Position numbers and translations under genes: made by a program
NCBI RefSeq assembly: GCF_000411455.1
Contig: NZ_KE150458.1
Location: forward strand, 1 to 64,000
DNA length: 64,000 nt
Reading direction: 5' to 3'
DNA from: Microbacterium sp. oral taxon 186 str. F0373
GTDB lineage: Bacteria; Actinomycetota; Actinomycetes; Actinomycetales; Microbacteriaceae
In this document: in pieces, positions 37,988 through 46,679 of the stretch
Layout of the letters: each line of letters starts with the position of its first letter
Numbering within the stretch: the stretch's first letter is position 1
The notes under the pieces: model-generated
What the model was told of the DNA's origin: nothing
Database searches by the model: none
What the model saw: the letters and a program-made list of their open reading frames with translations, nothing else

Positions 37988-38785
37988 TCAGCCGATGAGC
38001 GTCGCGGCGTAATCGGGGACGTAGTTCTGCAGCTCGCGCGGAGGGCGTTCGTATCCGCCGGATGCCGGGCGAGCCGGGATCGCGATCGGCGCGCGCTCGA
38101 CCTCCTCGTAGGGGATCTGCGACAGCAGGTGATGGATCATGTTGATGCGGCCGCGACGCTTGTCCTCGTTGTCGACCTCGAACCACGGCGACTCCGGGAT
38201 GTCGGTGTGCACGAACATGGTGTCCTTCGCGCGCGAATAGTCCTCCCACTTGGTGATCGACAGGACATCGTTGGGGGAGAGCTTCCAGCGTCTCATCGGG
38301 TCGTCGTTGCGGGAGCGGAATCGCTTCTCCTGTTCGACGTCCGAGACGCTGAACCAGTACTTCTTCAGCAGGATGCCGTCTTCCACAAGCATCCGCTCGA
38401 AGATCGGCACCTGGTGCAGAAACCGGTGGTACTCCGCGTTCGTGCAGTACCCCATCACGTGCTCGACACCGGCGCGGTTGTACCAGGACCGGTCCATCAG
38501 CACGATCTCGCCGGCCGCGGGGAGGTGGGCGATGTAGCGCTGAAAGTACCACTCGCTCTTCTCACGCTCGGTCGGCGTCGGAAGCGCCACGACGCGCGTG
38601 ACCCGAGGATTGAGGTACTGCGAGACCCGGCTGATCGTCGATCCTTTGCCGGCGGCGTCGCGTCCTTCGAAGATCACCACGATGCGTGCTCCGGTGCTCT
38701 GCACCCACGCCTGCATGTCGACCAGCTGCGCCTGCAGTCGTTTCAGTTCGCGTTCATACGTCGCCTTCGGCATCCGGTCGCTCAT
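37988..38785 (-). CDS. ppk2: Polyphosphate kinase 2 (class I)
   Basis: 265 residues, one PPK2 domain. Walker A is FEGRDAAGKGS (~residue 39), the lid and Walker B region includes R-E-K-S-E-W-Y-F-Q-R-Y and VLMDRSWYNRAGVE, and the C-terminal WKLSPNDVLSITKWEDYSRAK is typical. These enzymes phosphorylate nucleoside diphosphates with polyphosphate. TAGCAT (38792-38797 region, minus strand) sits exactly six bases before ATG 38785, so the transcript is likely leaderless. It is a single gene between the repeat C element and dapD. Confidence 0.94.
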   Translation of the reverse strand: MSDRMPKATYERELKRLQAQLVDMQAWVQSTGARIVVIFEGRDAAGKGSTISRVSQYLNPRVTRVVALPTPTEREKSEWYFQRYIAHLPAAGEIVLMDRSWYNRAGVEHVMGYCTNAEYHRFLHQVPIFERMLVEDGILLKKYWFSVSDVEQEKRFRSRNDDPMRRWKLSPNDVLSITKWEDYSRAKDTMFVHTDIPESPWFEVDNEDKRRGRINMIHHLLSQIPYEEVERAPIAIPARPASGGYERPPRELQNYVPDYAATLIG

Positions 38786-38819
38786 GACCAGATGCTATCC
38801 GTCCCCGCCGCCGGCGTCC

Positions 38820-39773
38820 TCAGGCGTGCAGAGCCTCGTTCAGCGTCACGCCGACGCCCTCGCGGCGGACGGCCTCGACCGCACCCGTGAGCGAGTTGCG
38901 GCGGAAGAGCAGGCTGTTCTGGCCCGACAGCTGAGCGCCCTTGACGATCGGGCGCGATCCATCGTGCAGCGGGGGTTCGTTGGGGAGCACGATCTTGGAT
39001 CCGGCGGTGACATAGAGTCCGGCCTCGACGATGCAGTCGTCGCCGAGCGAGATGCCGATGCCCGCGTTCGCGCCGAGGAGCGTGCGGGCGCCGATCGATA
39101 CGCGGTGCGTGCCGCCGCCCGACAGCGTGCCCATGATCGACGCGCCGCCGCCGATGTCCGAGCCGTCGCCGACGACGACGCCCTGGGAGATGCGCCCTTC
39201 GACCATCGAGGAGCCCAGCGTGCCGGCGTTGAAGTTCACGAAGCCCTCGTGCATGACCGTCGTGCCGGGGGACAGGTAGGCGCCCAGCCGCACCCGCGAG
39301 GCGTCGGCGATGCGCACGCCCGGAGGGGTCACGAAATCGAGCAGGCGGGGAAACTTGTCGAGGCTGTGCACCTGGATGCCGGCGCGCTGCAGTGCCGGGC
39401 GGAGGCGTTCGGCGTCGTCGGGGTGCATCGCGCCCGCCGTGGTCCACGCGACGATGGGAAGGTGCGCGAAGATGCCGTCGAGGTTCACGTCGTTGGGGCG
39501 GACGACGCGGTGCGACAGCGCGTGCAGACGGAGATAGGCGTCGGGAGTGGACGCCGGTGCGGCGTCGAGGTCGATCGAGACCGTGACGATCTCGACACGC
39601 GCCGCGCGACGCGCGTCGGGTCCCGCATACTCGGCCCATGCCGCCGTGGCGGACGCCGTGTCGGCGTCGTCGCCGGTGCCGGTGTGGACCTCCGGGAACC
39701 AGGTGTCCAGGATCGTGCCGTTCTCGCTCGTCGTCGCGAGGCCGATGCCCCATACCGTCCGCTGTTCGCTCAT
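38820..39773 (-). CDS. dapD: Tetrahydrodipicolinate N-succinyltransferase (actinobacterial DapD)
   Basis: 317 residues. A mixed N-terminal domain precedes a left-handed beta-helix made of hexapeptide repeats ([56 protein letters not shown]). It transfers succinyl from succinyl-CoA to tetrahydrodipicolinate, the step two ahead of DapE. It matches the mycobacterial DapD type rather than the shorter E. coli one. It diverges from dapE through a 44-base region with overlapping promoters; its -10 TAGCCT is seven bases before ATG 39773. Confidence 0.95.
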   Translation of the reverse strand: MSEQRTVWGIGLATTSENGTILDTWFPEVHTGTGDDADTASATAAWAEYAGPDARRAARVEIVTVSIDLDAAPASTPDAYLRLHALSHRVVRPNDVNLDGIFAHLPIVAWTTAGAMHPDDAERLRPALQRAGIQVHSLDKFPRLLDFVTPPGVRIADASRVRLGAYLSPGTTVMHEGFVNFNAGTLGSSMVEGRISQGVVVGDGSDIGGGASIMGTLSGGGTHRVSIGARTLLGANAGIGISLGDDCIVEAGLYVTAGSKIVLPNEPPLHDGSRPIVKGAQLSGQNSLLFRRNSLTGAVEAVRREGVGVTLNEALHA

Positions 39774-39780
39774 GCCCTCC

Positions 39781-39811
39781 AGGCTATCGAAGCCGAACCC
39801 CTCGATAGACT
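39781..39811. promoter_or_regulatory. Overlapping divergent dapD/dapE promoters with inverted repeat
   Basis: CTATCGA (39784-39790) and TCGATAG (39802-39808) are a perfect 7-bp inverted repeat around 11 bases. TAGACT (39806-39811) is the dapE -10, exactly six bases before ATG 39818; on the minus strand TAGCCT (39781-39786) is the dapD -10. The two -10 elements are about 20 bases apart, so each promoter's -35 position falls on the other's -10. Polymerases could not occupy both at once. The inverted repeat could also be an operator. Confidence 0.65.
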
Positions 39812-39817
39812 CGCCCC

Positions 39818-40894
39818 ATGCCCGTGCTCGACCTCACCGCCTCCTCCGTCGACCTGACCCGAGCGATCTGCGACATTCCGAGCGTGTCGGGCGACGAGGC
39901 GACCCTCGCCGACGCGATCTTCGCTGTGATCTCGCCGCTGGAACACCTCGACGTCTATCGCGACGGCGACACGATCGTCGCGCGCACCCACCTCGGGCGC
40001 GCGCAGCGCGTGGCGATCGCGGGCCACATCGACACGGTGCCGATCAACGCGAACCTGCCCACGCGCGACATCGAGATCGACGGCGAGCCCTATCTCTGGG
40101 GTCGCGGGACCGTGGACATGAAGGGGGGCACGGCGGTGCAGTTGAAGCTCGCCGCCGAGCTCGTCGATCCCCGGGTCGACATCACCTGGCTCTGGTACGA
40201 CAACGAGGAGGTCGCCTCGGACCTCAACGGTCTCACGCGTCTGGCGCGCACGCGCCCCGACCTGTTCGCCGCCGACTTCGCGATTCTGGGGGAGCCGTCC
40301 AACGGGCAGGTGGAGGGCGGGTGCAACGGCACCCTGCGCGCCGTCGCCCGCACCCGTGGCGTCCGCGCCCACAGTGCGCGCTCGTGGATGGGGGAGAACG
40401 CCATCCACGGAGCGGCGCCGATCCTGGCACGCCTGGCCGAGTATCGCCCGCGCGAGATCGACGTCGACGGGCTCGTCTATCGCGAAGGGCTGAACGCCGT
40501 GCGCATCTCGGGCGGCGTCGCGGGCAACGTCATCCCCGACCTGTGCGAGGTGGAGGTCAACTTCCGCTTCGCGCCCAGCCGCAGCGTCGCGGACGCCGAG
40601 GCTCACGTGCGCCGCGTGCTGGACGGGTTCGATGTCGAGATCGTGGATGCCGCGGCGGGCGCACGCCCGGGACTGGACGCACCGCTCGCACAGGAGTTCC
40701 TCGCCGCCGTGGGGGCTGAGGCGCGCCCGAAGTACGGCTGGACGGACGTCGCGCGGTTCTCCGCTCTGGGGGTGCCCGCAGTCAACTACGGACCTGGCGA
40801 CCCGCTCTTGGCCCACCATGACGAAGAGCGGGTGCCGTTCGCCCAGATCGAGGGCGTCGAGCGGAGCCTGCGGGCATGGCTGAACGGGCGCTGA
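39818..40894 (+). CDS. dapE: Succinyl-diaminopimelate desuccinylase
   Basis: 358 residues, M20 metallopeptidase family. Zinc-site segments are [26 protein letters not shown] and a C-terminal HHDEERVP, with the dimerisation domain between ([17 protein letters not shown]). It hydrolyses N-succinyl-LL-diaminopimelate to LL-diaminopimelate and succinate, supplying lysine and the peptidoglycan crosslinker. Start ATG 39818 is leaderless by spacing from TAGACT. Its end overlaps the downstream membrane gene by 19 bases. Confidence 0.95.
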   Translation: MPVLDLTASSVDLTRAICDIPSVSGDEATLADAIFAVISPLEHLDVYRDGDTIVARTHLGRAQRVAIAGHIDTVPINANLPTRDIEIDGEPYLWGRGTVDMKGGTAVQLKLAAELVDPRVDITWLWYDNEEVASDLNGLTRLARTRPDLFAADFAILGEPSNGQVEGGCNGTLRAVARTRGVRAHSARSWMGENAIHGAAPILARLAEYRPREIDVDGLVYREGLNAVRISGGVAGNVIPDLCEVEVNFRFAPSRSVADAEAHVRRVLDGFDVEIVDAAAGARPGLDAPLAQEFLAAVGAEARPKYGWTDVARFSALGVPAVNYGPGDPLLAHHDEERVPFAQIEGVERSLRAWLNGR

Positions 40895-42120
40895 CGGCCG
40901 AGGCGGCGCCCCTCGGAGGTGCCGGATCGCTCGGCCGGCTCCTCGCCCTGCGCCCCGCCGTCGCGGTCGCCATCGTCTACACCGCAGCTCGCCTGATCAC
41001 CACGGCGTTCCTGCTCATCGCGGCCGAACTGTCCGGCCCGACGTCGCGTTTCGGGGCAGACGCCACGATCGGAACCCTGTCGATGGGCTGGGACGCGCAG
41101 TGGTATTGGGTCGTCGGCAGTGCGGGCTACCCCGCACACCTTCCCGTCGATGCGACTGGAGCGGTCACGCAGAACGCGTGGGCCTTCATGCCCGTCTATC
41201 CGGCGCTCACGCGGGTTCTGTCGGTCGCGTTCGCGGAAAACTACCCCCTCGCCGCCGTTGTCCTCGCCATCGTCGCCGGGTACGGGGCCTGCCTCGTGTT
41301 CTTCCACCTCCTCCGTGAGAAGCTCACGGCGGACACGGCGCTGTGGGCGGTCGCGCTGCTCGCGGCATCCGCTCTGGCGGCGCTGTTCCAAATGGGCTAT
41401 GCGGAGTCGCTGTTCCTGCTGTGGCTGTTCCTGGCCCTGTGGCTTCTCGTGCGGCGCCGGTTCGTGTGGCTGTACCCGTTGATCGTCGCCATGGGGTACA
41501 CGAGACCCGGCGTGCTCGCATTCGCGCTCCTGCTCGGCGCCTACGGTGTCGTGCGGTGGCTGCGCCGGCGCGACGACCCGCTGCCGACCGTGCAGGTGGT
41601 GCACATCGTCGCGCTCGGCGTTCTCGCGGTGGCGGTGGGCTTCTCGTGGCAGGTGATCGCCGGCGCCGTGACGGGCGATCCGGCTGCGTACATGGAAACC
41701 GAGCTGTCGTGGCGGCGCGGGTGGATCGGCGAGGGCGGTTTCGTGCCCTTCGACGGGTTCGTTCAGGGAGCTGCGCTCTGGTTCCGCCTCTGGGGGCTCC
41801 CCGAGAGCGTCGCGTACGTCGCACTTGCGGCGGCCGTCGTTGCGGTCGCCGCGGTGATCGCCTTCGAGCCGCACGTGCGGCGCCTCGGGCCCGAGATGCG
41901 GCTCTGGTCAGCCAGCTACGTGCTGTACCTGCTGGTGGTGTTCTTTCCGCAGTCGAGCATCTTCCGCCTGCTCCTGCCTCTCGCGCCGCTCTACGGAGCC
42001 ATCGCCGCTCCGCGGCATCCCGTCTGGCGCTGGGGGGTGCTCCTGGTAGGACTCATCGGCCAATGGTGGTGGATCTACCAGATGCTGGCGATCGGGAACT
42101 CGTACACCCAGATCCCCTGA
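40876..42120 (+). CDS. Polytopic GT-C-type mannosyltransferase-like protein (PIG-V-like)
   Basis: 414 residues with ten or more transmembrane helices. The first loop has G-W-D-A-Q-W-Y-W-V-V-G-S-A-G-Y-P, the W-D-x-x-W-Y motif of PIG-V-like enzymes, then NAWAFMPVYPAL and GYAESLFLL. PIG-V and bacterial relatives use polyprenyl-phosphate-mannose to glycosylate lipids or proteins outside the membrane. The ATG at 40876 lies inside dapE (19-base overlap), so translation is coupled, although no metabolic link to lysine synthesis is known. Acceptor unknown. Confidence 0.82.
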   Translation: MAERALTAEAAPLGGAGSLGRLLALRPAVAVAIVYTAARLITTAFLLIAAELSGPTSRFGADATIGTLSMGWDAQWYWVVGSAGYPAHLPVDATGAVTQNAWAFMPVYPALTRVLSVAFAENYPLAAVVLAIVAGYGACLVFFHLLREKLTADTALWAVALLAASALAALFQMGYAESLFLLWLFLALWLLVRRRFVWLYPLIVAMGYTRPGVLAFALLLGAYGVVRWLRRRDDPLPTVQVVHIVALGVLAVAVGFSWQVIAGAVTGDPAAYMETELSWRRGWIGEGGFVPFDGFVQGAALWFRLWGLPESVAYVALAAAVVAVAAVIAFEPHVRRLGPEMRLWSASYVLYLLVVFFPQSSIFRLLLPLAPLYGAIAAPRHPVWRWGVLLVGLIGQWWWIYQMLAIGNSYTQIP

Positions 42121-42208
42121 TCGCGACCCTCCGGCACGCCGCGTGCGGCCGGTGTCTCGGCATACCGATAAACTTGACAGGTAGTCCGACGACGAAAAGG
42201 AGCCCGCG

Positions 42209-42382
42209 ATGGCAGCCATGAAGCCGCGAACCGGTGACGGACCGATGGAGGCCGTGAAGGAGGGGCGCCTCATCATCGTCCGTGTCCCCCTCGAGGGCGG
42301 CGGACGACTCGTCGTCTCGGTCAATGACGAAGAGGCCAAGGAACTTCACGGCGTGCTCGGCGACGTGGTCGGCGCAGCCTGA
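42209..42382 (+). CDS. DUF3117 small conserved protein
   Basis: 57 residues, matching the actinobacterial DUF3117 family almost end to end: MAAMKPRTGDGPMEAVKEGR, then I-I-V-R-V-P-L-E-G-G-G-R-L-V-V and DEEAKELHGVLGDVV. Known members (mycobacterial Rv1211 by position) are conserved, with no assigned function. AAAAGGAG ends six bases before ATG 42209. A -10-like TAAACT is at 42169-42174, giving a ~28-base leader. A strong terminator follows 14 bases after the stop, so this is a monocistronic unit. Confidence 0.92.
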   Translation: MAAMKPRTGDGPMEAVKEGRLIIVRVPLEGGGRLVVSVNDEEAKELHGVLGDVVGAA

Positions 42383-42396
42383 CGATCTCCCACGGT

Positions 42397-42428
42397 GAAA
42401 AGGGTCGGTCTTCGGACCGACCCTTTTC
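42397..42428. terminator. Strong bidirectional intrinsic terminator
   Basis: A perfect 14-bp stem, GAAAAGGGTCGGTC (42397-42410) and GACCGACCCTTTTC (42415-42428), is closed by a UUCG tetraloop. The A-run on the left and T-run on the right let it act in both directions. It lies between the convergent DUF3117 and O-methyltransferase genes. It is the clearest rho-independent terminator in the window. Confidence 0.95.
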
Positions 42429-42467
42429 CGTGTCCGGGGTGCGCCGATGGGCCCTCCCCGCGGAGGA

Positions 42468-43109
42468 TCAGCGCAGTTCGGAGGCGACGGTCGTCAGCTG
42501 CAGGAGACCCTCGCCCACGATGGAGAGCGCACCGAGCACCGCCGGCGAGGCCTGGGTCTCCTTGATCAGCGTGCGAAAAGCCGTCGTCACGGGATCGCGC
42601 CGCACCGGGTCGGCGATCGCGCCGCCGGCGAGCACCCGAGGAATGAGCACGGTTCCGCCGGCGCGCACGAGGCGCAGGCCGTGTTCGACGTGGTCGATGA
42701 CGCTCTCCGGATCGGCATCCACGAGGACGATGTCGTAAGACGCCTCGTTCATCCGGGGCAGCACGTCGCTGGCGAGGCCCGTGATGAAACGGGCGCGAGC
42801 GGGCAGTACTTTCGCGTCGGCGAATGCCGTGCGCGCCGCAGCCAGGTGCTCGGGCTCCTTGTCGATGGTGGTGAGAGTCGCGCGGGGTGCGCCGTGCAGC
42901 AGCCAGAGGCCGGACACCCCCGCACCCGTGCCGATCTCCACGACGTTCAAGGCCGCCGTCGCTGCGGCGATCACCGCGATCTGGGCTCCCACCGCCGGGC
43001 TGATCGGGGCCGCGCCGAGTTCGAGCGCATGCGCGCGGGCACGCTCGATCGCCTCGGGTTCGACGGTGACGTCGTCGACATACCTGCGGATCGCGTCCTG
43101 ATCGGCCAT
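42468..43109 (-). CDS. SAM-dependent O-methyltransferase (family 3)
   Basis: 213 residues. SAM-binding motif I is VVEIGTGAGVSGLWLL, motif II region TTIDKEPEHLAAAR, then DIVLVDADPESV, with metal-site residues typical of catechol/caffeoyl-CoA-type class I O-methyltransferases. The substrate is unknown. Start ATG 43109 follows GGAGGAA with six-base spacing; a longer in-frame start at 43124 lies inside the ribosome site. The mycobacterial homologue (Rv1220c) sits next to sigE-rseA-htrA-tatB; here tatB is directly adjacent and divergent. Confidence 0.9.
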   Translation of the reverse strand: MADQDAIRRYVDDVTVEPEAIERARAHALELGAAPISPAVGAQIAVIAAATAALNVVEIGTGAGVSGLWLLHGAPRATLTTIDKEPEHLAAARTAFADAKVLPARARFITGLASDVLPRMNEASYDIVLVDADPESVIDHVEHGLRLVRAGGTVLIPRVLAGGAIADPVRRDPVTTAFRTLIKETQASPAVLGALSIVGEGLLQLTTVASELR

Positions 43110-43183
43110 GTGTTGTTCCTCCACTGCCCAGCGTACGGGGCGGTCGGCGTCGTATCCGACAGGCGCACGGGTAACCTGGAGGC

Positions 43184-43561
43184 ATGATCTTCGGCCTCGA
43201 CTGGGACAAGCTCGTCCTGCTCCTGATCGTGGCCGCCCTCCTGGTCGGACCCGAGCGCCTCCCGCAGTACGCGGAGACCCTGGCGAAGTTCACGGTGCGC
43301 GCACGCGAGTGGCTGAGTGGTGCGAAGACGCGCGTGAAGGAGGAGCTCGGCGACGATTTCGACGACGTGGAGTGGCGTCGCCTCGACCCGCGTCAGTACG
43401 ACCCGCGTCGCATCATCCGCGACGCCCTCCTCGATGACGCGCCGGTTCCCACGGTTCGTGCCGCAGCGGTCGGAACAGCGATCGCCGCCACAGCCACGGC
43501 GTCGCCGCTGTCGACGTTCGATCCGGACGGTGTGGTCCCGTTCGACGACGAGGCCACCTAA
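43184..43561 (+). CDS. tatB: Sec-independent protein translocase subunit TatB
   Basis: 125 residues. It has one N-terminal transmembrane helix (LVLLLIVAALLV), the TatA/B hinge G-P-E-R-L-P, an amphipathic helix (YAETLAKFTVRAREWLSGAKTRVKEEL) and a long acidic/Arg tail with DVEWRRLDPRQYDPRRII, which is the actinobacterial TatB type. It helps recognise twin-arginine signal peptides with TatC. TAACCT (43172-43177) is exactly six bases before ATG 43184 although GGAGG also precedes it. It is monocistronic and convergent with mrp. Confidence 0.92.
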   Translation: MIFGLDWDKLVLLLIVAALLVGPERLPQYAETLAKFTVRAREWLSGAKTRVKEELGDDFDDVEWRRLDPRQYDPRRIIRDALLDDAPVPTVRAAAVGTAIAATATASPLSTFDPDGVVPFDDEAT

Positions 43562-43571
43562 GCGCGGAGCG

Positions 43572-44762
43572 TCAGCGCGGCGTGACCGGCAGCGACCTGC
43601 CGGCAAGGCCGCGGGGTGTCGCCGCGATCCGCTCGGCCAGCGCGGCGATCGCCCGTGCGGCGGCATCCTCGGGTCGTGAAACGACCACCGGAGCTCCCTC
43701 GTCGCCGCCGCGCCGCAGATCGACGCTGAGCGGAACGGAGGCGAGCAGCGGAACGACATGATCTGCCGAGGACAGGGACGCCGCCACCGCGTCACCACCA
43801 CCGGCCCCGAATAGATCCAGGGTGCTGCCGTCGGGAAGCGTCATCGCCCCCATGTTCTCGACGACGCCGATCACCCGCTGACCGGTCTGCGCCGCCACGA
43901 GCCCGCTGCGCACGGCGACGTCGGATGCCGCGGTCTGCGGTGTCGTGACGACGAGCACGTCGGCGTGCGGCAGGAGCTGCCCAACGGAGATCGCCACGTC
44001 GCCCGTTCCGGGGGGCATGTCGATGAGGAGCACGTCGAGGTCGCCGAAGAATACATCGGTCAGAAACTGCTGCACCGTGCGGTGCAGCATCGGGCCGCGC
44101 CAAGCCACGGCTGCGGAGACGGGCTGGTCTCGCGGGAGGAACATCCCGATCGAGATCGCCTTCACCCCGAACGCGACGGGCGGCAGCATGAGGTCGTCGA
44201 TGCGGGTGGGTGCGGGTGGGCGGCCCTCGGCATCCACGAGACCGAGCAGTCCAGGGATCGAGAAGCCGTGCACGTCGGCGTCGATCAGCCCGACGGCGAG
44301 CCCACGCTGGGCCAGGGCGACGGCGAGGTTCGCGGTGATGCTGGACTTGCCGACACCGCCCTTGCCGCTCGTGACCGCGATGACGCGCGTCAGGGCATCG
44401 GGACCGAACGGCATGGTGCGCGCGGCACGGCCTCCGCGCAGCCGAGCGGTCAGCGCCTGGCGCTCCGGCGGCGACATCACCCCGACGACGACCTCGACAT
44501 CGGAGATGCCCGGCGCGGTGGATGCCGCCGCGCGCACGTCCCGCTCAATGCGGTCGGCGGCGGGACATCCCACGATCGTCAGGGCGATCTCCACACGGGC
44601 GCGCGCGCCGCTCACACCGACGCTGCGGATCATGTCGAGTTCGGCGAGCGGACGGCGAAGCTCCGGGTCGATGACCGCGCCGACGGCCCGCCGGACGGCA
44701 TCCGTCCGCGCATCGCCCTCGGCACCGGTGGCGTCGCCGGCGCCTGCGAGAGCAGACGTCAC
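43572..44762 (-). CDS. mrp: Mrp/ApbC-type Fe-S cluster carrier ATPase
   Basis: 396 residues. An N-terminal MIP18/DUF59 domain (~20-105, with I-D-P-E-L-R-R-P-L-A-E-L and I-V-G-C-P) is followed by a ParA-like P-loop domain with GKGGVGKSS, LIDADVHGFSIPGLLG and LIDMPPGTGD. Mrp proteins bind and transfer Fe-S clusters. The CxxC found in NBP35/ApbC after ENM is absent here (ENMGAMTLPDGSTLDLFG), which I believe is usual for actinobacterial Mrp. Start GTG 44762 overlaps the DUF1003 stop (GTGA); the two genes and the MgtE-like gene form one operon. Confidence 0.92.
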   Translation of the reverse strand: MTSALAGAGDATGAEGDARTDAVRRAVGAVIDPELRRPLAELDMIRSVGVSGARARVEIALTIVGCPAADRIERDVRAAASTAPGISDVEVVVGVMSPPERQALTARLRGGRAARTMPFGPDALTRVIAVTSGKGGVGKSSITANLAVALAQRGLAVGLIDADVHGFSIPGLLGLVDAEGRPPAPTRIDDLMLPPVAFGVKAISIGMFLPRDQPVSAAVAWRGPMLHRTVQQFLTDVFFGDLDVLLIDMPPGTGDVAISVGQLLPHADVLVVTTPQTAASDVAVRSGLVAAQTGQRVIGVVENMGAMTLPDGSTLDLFGAGGGDAVAASLSSADHVVPLLASVPLSVDLRRGGDEGAPVVVSRPEDAAARAIAALAERIAATPRGLAGRSLPVTPR

Positions 44763-45298
44763 GGCTGGTCGGCCTTTTCGCCGCGGTGGTCACGGTCCCG
44801 GGAGTCCTCCAGTGACTCGAGCAGAGCCTTCAACTCCTGGCGCAGCACGTCGCGGGTGACGACGTGCTCGGAGACGTCCGTCATCGCCATGCGCAGTGCG
44901 ACGACCTCGCGGGCGAGGTACTCGGTGTCGGCGAGATTGCGCTCTGCGCGCTGACGATCCTGCTCGATCTGCACCCGGTCGCGGTCGTCCTGCCGGTTCT
45001 GGGCGAGAAGGATGAGGGGAGCGGCGTAGGACGCCTGCAGCGAGAGGATCAAGGTGAGCAGCGTGAAGTTGTTCTCCGCCGCGTCGAACTGCATCTCGCG
45101 CGGCATCGCGGTGTTCCACCAGAGCCATACCGCGACGAACACCGTCATGCCGATGAGGAACCCGGAGGTTCCCATGGCGCGGGCGAAGGATTCGGAGAAG
45201 CGCCCGAACCGGTCGCGAGAGGGTTGCGGGCTGCGGCTCAGCATGCCCGCGCGCCCGCGCGGCGCGTCCAGCGAGAACGTGCGGCGCTCCTTCGCCAT
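44759..45298 (-). CDS. DUF1003 membrane protein
   Basis: 179 residues. Two transmembrane helices (GFLIGMTVFVAVWLWWN and NNFTLLTLILSLQASYAAPLILL) with the family motif A-A-P-L-I-L-L-A-Q-N-R-Q-D-D-R-D-R are followed by a charged, probably coiled-coil tail. DUF1003 proteins have no confirmed function; location between a MgtE-like regulator and mrp is conserved in actinobacteria and hints at ion homeostasis. Start ATG 45298 overlaps the stop of the upstream MgtE-like gene by one base. Confidence 0.9.
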   Translation of the reverse strand: MAKERRTFSLDAPRGRAGMLSRSPQPSRDRFGRFSESFARAMGTSGFLIGMTVFVAVWLWWNTAMPREMQFDAAENNFTLLTLILSLQASYAAPLILLAQNRQDDRDRVQIEQDRQRAERNLADTEYLAREVVALRMAMTDVSEHVVTRDVLRQELKALLESLEDSRDRDHRGEKADQP

Positions 45299-46587
45299 CA
45301 GAGCCTCCTCGGAAGCGTCGCGGTGGTCGCGGGAGTGGTCAGCGCATCATCGTCGCCGTCGTGAGAGCGCCAGTCCTCGGGCAGCAGGTAGTCCAGCACG
45401 TCGTCGACGCTGACCGCCCCGACGAGGCGGTGCGCCGCGTCGACGACGGGGAGGGACACGAGGTTGTAGCTCGCGAGCAGGCGTGCCACTTCGGCGGCGG
45501 ATGCCGTCACGGGCACCGGGTCGAGAGTGTCATCGATGATCGCGCCGAGTCGCTCGTGCGGTGGATATCGCAGCATCCGTTGGAAGTGCACGGTTCCCAG
45601 CAGACGCCCCGTCGGAGTCTCATACGGCGGGAGCGTCACGAAGACCGCCGCGGCCAGGGCGGGGTGCAGCTCGTGGCGGCGGATCAGCGCGAGCGCTTCG
45701 GCGACGGTCGCGTCGGCCGACAGGACGATCGGCTCGCTCGTCATCAGACCGCCCGCGGTGTCGGGGCCGTACTTGAGGAGAGCACGGACGTCTTCCGCCT
45801 CCTCGGGCTCCATCAGCTCGAGGAGCTCTTCACGCTGCTCCTCCGGCAACTGCGCCAGAACGTCGGCGGCGTCGTCGGGCTCCATCTGATCGAGGATGTC
45901 GGCGGCGCGCTCATCGCCGAGGGCTTCGAGGATATGCACCTGGTCGTCTTCGGGCATCTCCTCCAGTGCGTCGGCGAGACGGTCGTCGGAGAGCTCCTCC
46001 GCGACTTCGAGGAGGCGTTCGTCGGGCAGGTCGAGCAGGGTGTTGGCGAGGTCAGCCGGCTTGAGCTCGGAGAAGGTCGCCACCAGCTGCTCGGCCGACT
46101 GCGCCTGCCCGGGTACAGCCTGTTCGCGCACATCGCCCCAGCTCGCGAACGTCGTCGGTCCCTTCGCGAACGGGGAGGCGCTCGTCTTGGGCTTGCGGAG
46201 GAAGAGCTGACCGATGTCCCACTCGCCGAGACGGTTGCGCTCGATCGCGACGTCCTCGATCACGGCGTGTCCCGACGCGTCGGTGAAGTACACGCGACGA
46301 CCGAGAAGCTCGCTCATGACGCGCACCTCGCCGCCGCGCTGCTGGAAGCGTCGAACGTTGATGAGTCCGGTCGTGATGACCTGGCCGGACTGGATCGAGG
46401 TGACGCGCCCGATCGACAGGAAGACGTGGCGACGTCCCGGGATCTCGACGACCAGGCCCACCACACGCGGCGGGTCGTCTTTTCGGTAGATGACGACCAC
46501 GTCACGGACCTTGCCGAGCCGGTCGCCCGCGGGGTCGAAGACGGTGCAGCCCACCAGGCGCGCCACGAAAACCCTCTGCGTACTCAC
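45298..46587 (-). CDS. Soluble MgtE N-terminal/CBS protein with PRC-barrel-like start
   Basis: 429 residues. Residues ~1-150 show two PRC-barrel-like repeats (LVGCTVFDPAGDRLGKVRDVVV; LLGRRVYFTDASGHAVIEDVAI). Residues ~180-300 are the acidic MgtE_N superhelix with repeated L-P-E-E / D-Q-M-E-P-D-D-A-A-D-V. Two CBS domains follow (MTSEPIVLSADATVAEAL; PVTASAAEVARLLASYN). The MgtE channel helices are absent, so it is likely a Mg2+-sensing cytoplasmic regulator rather than a transporter. TACGCT is exactly six bases before GTG 46587, supporting this start. Confidence 0.9.
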   Translation of the reverse strand: MSTQRVFVARLVGCTVFDPAGDRLGKVRDVVVIYRKDDPPRVVGLVVEIPGRRHVFLSIGRVTSIQSGQVITTGLINVRRFQQRGGEVRVMSELLGRRVYFTDASGHAVIEDVAIERNRLGEWDIGQLFLRKPKTSASPFAKGPTTFASWGDVREQAVPGQAQSAEQLVATFSELKPADLANTLLDLPDERLLEVAEELSDDRLADALEEMPEDDQVHILEALGDERAADILDQMEPDDAADVLAQLPEEQREELLELMEPEEAEDVRALLKYGPDTAGGLMTSEPIVLSADATVAEALALIRRHELHPALAAAVFVTLPPYETPTGRLLGTVHFQRMLRYPPHERLGAIIDDTLDPVPVTASAAEVARLLASYNLVSLPVVDAAHRLVGAVSVDDVLDYLLPEDWRSHDGDDDALTTPATTATLPRRL

Positions 46588-46679
46588 CTGACCAGCGTAG
46601 TCCGCGCCCATGGGGAACCGGGGCCACACGCACGATGCGCCGCGGCGGATGCACAGGGTGCGCATGCCAAGATGGTCGG

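Noticed and set aside
42150..42162. GGCCGGTGTCTCGG resembling part of palindromic repeat A upstream of DUF3117
   Set aside because: Only about 12 bases match and no second arm is present, so chance similarity cannot be excluded.
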